Origin: DASZIT01 sp036489495
GTDB taxonomy: Bacteria > Actinomycetota > Acidimicrobiia > Acidimicrobiales > RAAP-2
Direction: 5' to 3'
DNA: 64,000 bases
Assembly (NCBI GenBank): GCA_036489495.1
Contig: DASXFR010000069.1
Coordinates: 62,001-126,000 of the forward strand
Of the stretch, positions 58,698 through 64,000 are shown in pieces. A program made the translations under genes and the position numbers. Positions within the stretch are counted from its first letter, which is position 1; each line of letters starts with the position of its first letter. The notes under the pieces were generated by a model. The model worked only from the letters and a program-made list of their open reading frames with translations. It did no database searches and was not told the DNA's origin.

Positions 58698-60143
58698 CTA
58701 CCGATGGGTCAGACGCCACCACAGCGATGGCTCCGGCACGGCCCGGGCCAGGTTCAGCGGGACCGACTCCGATTGGGTGCCGAGGGTGTAGGAGACCGTC
58801 CCGACCCTGGCCCCGGTGCGCCCGCTGGCCGGCACCGCCAACGAATGGCGGGCGACGATCGTCTGACCCGGCCAGGCCAGCACGGTGGCCGCCTTGGAGG
58901 TGACCACCGTCACCGGGTGTTTCACCCCTCCCCAGGTGGACAGGGCGGTGCCCACCGGCTTGCCCGCCGAGGTTACCGACACCGTGACCACCGTCTGCTC
59001 GGTGGCCGACAGCAGCCCCTCCGCCGCCGGCCGGGTGAATTTCTCCGGGTCGGGCACGTAGAGCTGATCGGCCGGGATGGTGGTGGGCGGGGTGGTGGTG
59101 GTGGGGGGAGGCGGGGGCGACCCCGGGGGTGGCGCGGTGGTGGTCGTGGTGGTGGTCGGGGGTGGGATGCCCGCCGGCACCGGTTGTCCGATCACCGCGA
59201 TCAGCACCACCGCGGTCTTGCCGTCGATCACCCGTCGCCCGGCCAACACCATGCAGCCCCCGGCCTGGGAGGTGTAGCCGGATTTGATCCCGATCACCCC
59301 ATAGGAACCGATCTCGGGGACCAGGTTGGGGAGCGTCCCGATCCGCGGCAGGGTCACCTTCGACTCGGCCACGATTTCGGCAAACGTGGGGATGGCCATG
59401 CCGGCCGCCGCCACCTTCAGCACGTCGGCGGCCGACGACACCGAGCCGGGATCGACGCCGGCGACGTCGATGTAGTGGGTGTTGGTCATCCCCAGGGAGG
59501 CGGCCAGGGCGTTCATCTTGGCCACGAACGCCGTCGTGCTCCCGGCGTCCCACACCGCCAGCGTGTAGGCGAGATTGTTGGCCGACAGGGCCAGCAGCCC
59601 CTCCAGGAGCTGCCGCTCGGTAATCACCTCCCCGGCGACCACCTCGGCCACCGAGCCGTCGGCGCTCTGATCGGTCGCGTACTCGGTGTGGTCGGCGTCG
59701 GTCATGGTCAGCGAGGGCCCGGGGCTGTTGGGCGCCACCGGATGGTCATGAAGGATGACCACCGCGGTGGCCAGCTTGGTGAGCGAGGCGATCGGCAGCG
59801 GCGTCTGACCGGCGGTGCTGGCCGCGAAGCCGAGGCCGGGGATGCTCACCGCCCCCTGGCCGGTCGAGGGCCAGGGCAGGACCGGCGGGCCACCCGGCAC
59901 CGTCACCGACGCCAGGGTCGACGACGCCACCGGCAACGGCAGCGGTCGGGTCACGTGCCACCCTTCCACCGACACCACCCCGACGATCAGGACCGCCAGC
60001 ACCACCAGCAGTGACCACCGGAGGCGGTGGGTCGGGTGCTCGCCGTCGCCGCCCGTTGGCTGGGGGCGCTCGGTGGCCGTCGGCGCGGGAGGCCCGGGAA
60101 CCGGTCCGGTGACGATCGGTTCCTCTTTCGTGCTCTCGATCAA
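58698..60143 (-). CDS. dacA: D-alanyl-D-alanine carboxypeptidase (PBP5/DacA-like)
   Basis: 481 residues, S11 peptidase trimming the terminal D-Ala of peptidoglycan stem peptides. One N-terminal membrane anchor (about 43-60); catalytic SLTK (S120, K123), SAN (187-189) and KSG (287-289). A Pro/Thr-rich linker (about 327-360) then separates a beta-rich C-terminal domain, longer than in PBP5. The TTG at 60143 overlaps the ftsK stop as TTGA. Confidence 0.88.
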   Translation of the reverse strand: MIESTKEEPIVTGPVPGPPAPTATERPQPTGGDGEHPTHRLRWSLLVVLAVLIVGVVSVEGWHVTRPLPLPVASSTLASVTVPGGPPVLPWPSTGQGAVSIPGLGFAASTAGQTPLPIASLTKLATAVVILHDHPVAPNSPGPSLTMTDADHTEYATDQSADGSVAEVVAGEVITERQLLEGLLALSANNLAYTLAVWDAGSTTAFVAKMNALAASLGMTNTHYIDVAGVDPGSVSSAADVLKVAAAGMAIPTFAEIVAESKVTLPRIGTLPNLVPEIGSYGVIGIKSGYTSQAGGCMVLAGRRVIDGKTAVVLIAVIGQPVPAGIPPPTTTTTTTAPPPGSPPPPPTTTTPPTTIPADQLYVPDPEKFTRPAAEGLLSATEQTVVTVSVTSAGKPVGTALSTWGGVKHPVTVVTSKAATVLAWPGQTIVARHSLAVPASGRTGARVGTVSYTLGTQSESVPLNLARAVPEPSLWWRLTHR

Positions 60144-62647
60144 CGCGCTTCGAGTTCCTCGACCGTCATCAGCACCGCCCGGGCCTTGGAGCCTTCCGAC
60201 GGTCCCACCACCCCGCCGCGTTCCATCAGGTCCATCAGCCGGCCGGCCCGGGCGAAGCCGACCCGGAGCTTGCGCTGCAACATCGACGTCGAGCCCAACT
60301 GCGACCTGACCACCAGGTCCATCGCCTGGACCAGCAGCTCGTCGTCGTCATCATCGGCGCCCCGCTCCCCGGACACCCCCGACCGGGTGACCTCGTCGAT
60401 CCCGGCCACCACCTCCATGGGTCGCTGGCGCTTCCAGTGGGCGGCCACCGCCCGGACCTCGTCCTCCCCCACCCACGGGGCCTGGAGCCGCTGCGGGTTC
60501 GACGACGATGCGGTCACCAGCAGCATGTCGCCCTTGCCGATCAGCCGTTCGGCCCCCGGCTGGTCGAGGATGACCCGGCTGTCGGCCAGCGACGACACCG
60601 AGAACGCCATCCGGGAGGGGATGTTGGCCTTGATGACCCCGGTGATCACGTCGACCGACGGGCGCTGGGTGGCCAGCACCAGATGGATCCCGACCGCCCG
60701 GGCCATCTGGGCGATGCGGCAGACCGAGTCCTCCACGTCGCGGGCGGCCACCATCATCAGGTCGTTCAGCTCGTCCACCACGATGAGGATGAACGGCAGC
60801 CGCTGGTACCGCGGCTCGATGTCCTCCGGCTCGCCGGATTCGTCGCCGTCGCCGGCCCGCCCCAGCATCCGGAGCCGGTAGGCCTCCTCGTGATCATCCA
60901 GCTGGCCGGCGTCGACGGCCAGGTTGTAACCGGTGATGTCCCGCATCCCCGCCTCAGCCAGGAGGTCGTAACGGCGCTCCATCTCCTTGACCGCCCAGGA
61001 CAGGGCGTTGGCCGCCTTCTTCGGGTCGACCACCACCTGGGTCAGGAGGTGGGGAAGGTCGTTGTACTGGCCGAGCTCCACCCGCTTCGGGTCGACCAGC
61101 ATCAGCCGCACTTGATCCGGGGTGGCCCGGGTGAGGATGGAGGTGAGGATCGAGTTGATGCACGACGACTTGCCCGAGCCGGTGGACCCCGACACCAGCA
61201 GGTGGGGCATGTCGGCCAGGTTGACCATGTAGGCGTTGCCGGCGATGTCGCGCCCCAGGGCCACCTCCAACGGATGATGGGCCTTGGCCGCCTCCGGTGA
61301 GGCCAGGATGTCGCCGAGCGCCACCAGCTGGCGGCGGCGATTGGGGACTTCGACCCCGATGGCCGACTTGCCGGGGATGGGGGCCAGGATGCGGACGTCG
61401 GGCGAGGCCATGGCGTAGGCGATGTCCTTGGACAGCGACGTCACCCGGGCCACCTTGACCCCGGCGCCGAGTTCGAGCTCGTAGCGGGTCACCGACGGGC
61501 CCACCGTGCGGCCGACCAGCCGGGTCTCCACCCCGTGGGCGGCCAGCGCATGGACCAGGGCGGTGCCGCCGGCATCCACCTCCTTCTCGTCGACGGCGTG
61601 GGGCTTCAGCCGCTTGAGGATCCCCGGCGGCGGCAACTTCCATCCCCCCGCCCCGGCGCCCAGCTTCATCTCGAGTTGCGATCCAGTGCCGGCTTTGACC
61701 GCGGCGTCGGGAAGGGTGAGCGGGTCGGGAGGCCCGGAGTTCGGGTCCGGCGGGAGACCGGCCACCACCGGGAGCGCCACCTCCGGCACCACCCCCATGT
61801 CCGGATCCGGTCCCTCGGCCATCACCTCGGTGGGGTCCCCGCCGGGCAGGGTCCGGCCGAACGGGTCGGTGGGGTGATCGTCGGCGGCGCCGGCCTCGAC
61901 TCCCTTCGACCTCCCCTCCGGCCCACCCCGAGCCACATCGAACGCCCATCGGGTCGCCACGCTCACCCCGTGGGCCGCGGTCCTCACCGACACCCCGGTG
62001 AACAGCACCAGGGCCACCACCATCACCGCCAACAGCACCATGGCGGCGCCGAAGCCCCCGAGGCCGGCCCGCAGCGGGTTCCCGACCACCGCCCCGATCC
62101 AACCTCCGGCCGACGACAGGCTGGCGGTGGACGCGCTGAGCTTGGGCGATCCCCCGGCCAGGGCGGCCAGGCCGGCGATGACCAGCTGGGTCAGGGTGCC
62201 GCCGAGGACCGCCCGGCTCGGATCCCGCCGGGGGACCGGATCCTCGTCATGGCTGCGGCCGGCGATCAGACGGACACCGACGGCGGTGACCACCACCGGC
62301 ACCAAGAACCGCCCCCATCCGAGCAGGTCGCCGAGGACCCGGCGGGCCCCGTGCCCGACCGGGCCCAACGCGTCGGCGTAGAGGGCGAGTACGGCCAGCA
62401 GCCCGACGGTGACCAGCACCACGCCCCAGACGTCGGCGGCGTGGGCGGCGACCACGTCCCACATGCCGGCCAGCATCCCGTCACTCGACCGCCCTCGCTT
62501 GGATCGCGACCGGCCCCGACCTCGGGACGCGGCTTTGCCTCGGGAGGCGGCGTTTCCCCGGGAACGGGAACGAACCGGGACCGCGGCCTTGGCTCTCGAC
62601 CGCGAGGCGCCGGATCGACCCGCCGGACGCTTGGTAGCGGTCGACAC
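60140..62647 (-). CDS. ftsK: DNA translocase FtsK/SpoIIIE
   Basis: 835 residues. Arg/Ser/Ala-rich basic head (1-55), four or five membrane helices (about 70-230), linker, RecA-like motor with Walker A SGSTGSGKSSC and Walker B FILIVVDEL, then the C-terminal gamma winged helix (TSMLQRKLRVGFARAGRLMDLME) that reads KOPS-type sequences. It moves chromosomes through the closing septum. GTG start; TATCCT lies 9 bases upstream. Confidence 0.95.
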   Translation of the reverse strand: MSTATKRPAGRSGASRSRAKAAVPVRSRSRGNAASRGKAASRGRGRSRSKRGRSSDGMLAGMWDVVAAHAADVWGVVLVTVGLLAVLALYADALGPVGHGARRVLGDLLGWGRFLVPVVVTAVGVRLIAGRSHDEDPVPRRDPSRAVLGGTLTQLVIAGLAALAGGSPKLSASTASLSSAGGWIGAVVGNPLRAGLGGFGAAMVLLAVMVVALVLFTGVSVRTAAHGVSVATRWAFDVARGGPEGRSKGVEAGAADDHPTDPFGRTLPGGDPTEVMAEGPDPDMGVVPEVALPVVAGLPPDPNSGPPDPLTLPDAAVKAGTGSQLEMKLGAGAGGWKLPPPGILKRLKPHAVDEKEVDAGGTALVHALAAHGVETRLVGRTVGPSVTRYELELGAGVKVARVTSLSKDIAYAMASPDVRILAPIPGKSAIGVEVPNRRRQLVALGDILASPEAAKAHHPLEVALGRDIAGNAYMVNLADMPHLLVSGSTGSGKSSCINSILTSILTRATPDQVRLMLVDPKRVELGQYNDLPHLLTQVVVDPKKAANALSWAVKEMERRYDLLAEAGMRDITGYNLAVDAGQLDDHEEAYRLRMLGRAGDGDESGEPEDIEPRYQRLPFILIVVDELNDLMMVAARDVEDSVCRIAQMARAVGIHLVLATQRPSVDVITGVIKANIPSRMAFSVSSLADSRVILDQPGAERLIGKGDMLLVTASSSNPQRLQAPWVGEDEVRAVAAHWKRQRPMEVVAGIDEVTRSGVSGERGADDDDDELLVQAMDLVVRSQLGSTSMLQRKLRVGFARAGRLMDLMERGGVVGPSEGSKARAVLMTVEELEAR

Positions 62648-62702
62648 AGTGGCGCCAGGATACTCCCTGGGTCCCCCGATTATGGGGACGCCTGGCGTGA
62701 GC

Positions 62703-64000
62703 TCAGACGGTGACGATGACCGGAACGATCATCGGGCGCTGCTTGGTGCGGTTCCCGACCAGTTGGCCGAGGGCTTTGCGGGCCACCCGGTTGAGCGACT
62801 CGTGGTCCTGGCTGCCGCCGGCCAACGCCTTCTCCAGCGCCTTGGTCACCGACTCTCGCGCCTCGTCGAGCAACCGGTCGGTGTCGTCGTCATAGGCCCA
62901 GCCCCGGGTCACGATCTGGGGGACACCCACCACCTCGCACCGCTTGAGATCGATGGTGGCCACCGCCATCACCACCCCGTCCTCGGCCAGCACCTTCCGG
63001 TCCCGCAGCACCCCGTGTCCGATGTCGCCGACCGAGCTCCCGTCCACGAACAGATACCCACCGGGAACGCTGCCGTCACGACGGAGTCCGGCGTGGTCGA
63101 GTTTCACCGCGTCGCCGTCCTCGCAGAGCAGGATCCGGTCGCCGGGGATGCCCATCGAGTTGGCCAGCCGGACGTGGTTGGCCATGTGCCGGTACTCGCC
63201 GTGCACCGGTATGAAGAACTCCGGCTTGGTCACCGACATCAGCGTCGACAGTTCGCCCTGGCGGGCGTGCCCGCTCACGTGCACGGCGTCGACCCCCGAG
63301 TGGATGACCTCCACCCCCCGGCGGTGGAGGCTGTCGATGACCCGCCCCACCGACCATTCGTTGCCGGGGATCGGATGGGCGCTGATCACCACCACATCGT
63401 TGTCCCGGAGCTTGAAGAAGCGGTTCTCGCCGACGGCCAGCCGGGAGAGGGCGGACATCGGCTCACCCTGGGAGCCGGTGGAGATCACACACACCTGTCC
63501 CGACGGCAGACCGTCCACCTGCTCGATGTCGATCATGGCCCGGTCGGGGATGTCGAGGAGGCCGAGCTGCCGGGCCAGCGCGACATTCTTCTGCATCGAC
63601 CGGCCGAGGGTGGCCACCTTCCGACCACCCTCGATGGCGGCGTCGGCGACCTGCTGGACCCGGTGGATGTGACTGGCGAAGCAGGTGACCACGAACCGAC
63701 GGTCGGGACGCTCGAGGAACACCCGGCGCAAGGTGGCCCCGACGGTGGACTCCGACGGGGTGAACCCCGGCTCCTCGGCGTTGGTGGAGTCGCTGAGCAG
63801 CAGGCGGATACCGGGATCGGTGGCCAGCGCCCCCATCCGGGCCAGATCGGTCCACCGGCTGTCCACCGGATGGAGATCGAGCTTGAAGTCGCCGGAGTGG
63901 AGGATGATCCCCTGCGGGGTGTGGAAGGCGGTGGCAAACGCCTGGGGCACCGAGTGGGTGACGGGGATGAACTCGACGTCGCAGGGGCCGATGCGCCGGC
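62703..64000 (-). CDS. rnj: ribonuclease J, C-terminal part
   Basis: The gene runs off the window end, so the N-terminus with the HxHxDH motif is missing. Seen here: ILHSGDFKLD, LLLSDSTNAEEPGFTPSE, TCFASHIHRVQQVADAA, STGSQGEPMSAL, HVSGHARQGEL, FIPVHGEYRHM and the C-terminal RNase J domain. It is a 5' exonuclease and endonuclease for mRNA and rRNA. The partial frame has no start in the window. Upstream of ftsK as in many actinobacteria. Confidence 0.92.
   Translation of the reverse strand, partial: RRIGPCDVEFIPVTHSVPQAFATAFHTPQGIILHSGDFKLDLHPVDSRWTDLARMGALATDPGIRLLLSDSTNAEEPGFTPSESTVGATLRRVFLERPDRRFVVTCFASHIHRVQQVADAAIEGGRKVATLGRSMQKNVALARQLGLLDIPDRAMIDIEQVDGLPSGQVCVISTGSQGEPMSALSRLAVGENRFFKLRDNDVVVISAHPIPGNEWSVGRVIDSLHRRGVEVIHSGVDAVHVSGHARQGELSTLMSVTKPEFFIPVHGEYRHMANHVRLANSMGIPGDRILLCEDGDAVKLDHAGLRRDGSVPGGYLFVDGSSVGDIGHGVLRDRKVLAEDGVVMAVATIDLKRCEVVGVPQIVTRGWAYDDDTDRLLDEARESVTKALEKALAGGSQDHESLNRVARKALGQLVGNRTKQRPMIVPVIVTV

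Noticed and set aside
59070..59180. GTG/GGT-rich low-complexity stretch as a noncoding repeat
   Set aside because: It encodes the Pro/Thr linker of the D,D-carboxypeptidase and stays in frame.

Overview
The window is chromosomal DNA from a high-GC actinobacterium, and an Acidimicrobiia-like lineage fits best (inference). The support is an actinobacterial division and cell-wall (dcw) cluster with sepF, divIVA and no ftsA, a Bpa-type proteasome activator, a MenB/MenE menaquinone pair, a meso-diaminopimelate-type MurE, LexA boxes of the CGAAC-N4-GTTCG kind, and strongly GC-ending codons. I see no mobile element, CRISPR array, tRNA or rRNA.

Layout. 1-11.9 kb: menB (cut by the window edge) facing menE; a minus-strand operon of circularly permuted ATP-grasp, alpha-E, transglutaminase and ACT proteins; an SDR; a plus-strand run of DUF255 protein, unknown protein, PhzF, phosphodiesterase and bpa. 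12-20 kb: dnaE, an unknown gene, an Rrf2 regulator, a channel-like membrane protein, a histidine phosphatase and a sigma-70 factor. 20-39 kb: the dcw cluster read on the minus strand from mraZ (39.05 kb) through rsmH, ftsL, ftsI, murE, mraY, ftsW, murG, murC, murB, ftsQ and ftsZ to pgeF, a YggS-type gene, sepF, yggT, divIVA, a dksA-like gene, lspA and rluD. murD and murF are absent from this cluster. 39-49.4 kb: a lipoate-ligase-like gene, HNH protein, small unknown protein, ROK kinase, DUF3040 protein, dinB, PIG-L deacetylase and nrdR; then the divergent LysM/lexA SOS pair; then an aldo/keto reductase, a DinB/MDMPI-fold protein and a patch with visibly lower GC carrying an unknown gene and a universal stress protein. 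49.4-64 kb: a minus-strand housekeeping series of RNase J (cut by the window edge), ftsK, D,D-carboxypeptidase, thrB, queF, miaB, miaA, dapF, hflX, dapC, dapD and dapE.

How the genes fit together: dapC, dapD, dapE and dapF make meso-diaminopimelate; MurE adds it to the peptidoglycan precursor; MurC, MraY, MurG, FtsW, FtsI and the carboxypeptidase build and trim the wall at the septum organised by FtsZ, SepF, FtsQ, FtsL and DivIVA. LexA, DinB, the LysM protein and DnaE belong to replication and the SOS response. Genes within operons are mostly joined by 4-base ATGA/GTGA/TTGA overlaps.

Regulatory signals that can be read directly: a TTGACT-17-TAAAGT promoter before mraZ overlapped by AAAGTGG repeats expected to bind MraZ; four LexA boxes between lexA and the LysM gene; TATCGT-type promoters before ftsZ and the dksA-like gene; one clear intrinsic terminator after the lipoate-ligase-like gene; and a recurring TAnnnT hexamer 6-8 bases before the start codon of twelve genes, pointing to widespread leaderless transcription. 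The most unusual items are these leaderless promoters, the mraZ and lexA control regions, the missing murD/murF, several apparent CTG starts overlapping upstream stop codons, the histone-H1-like tail on the DksA-type protein, and a membrane protein with a K+-channel-like pore loop.
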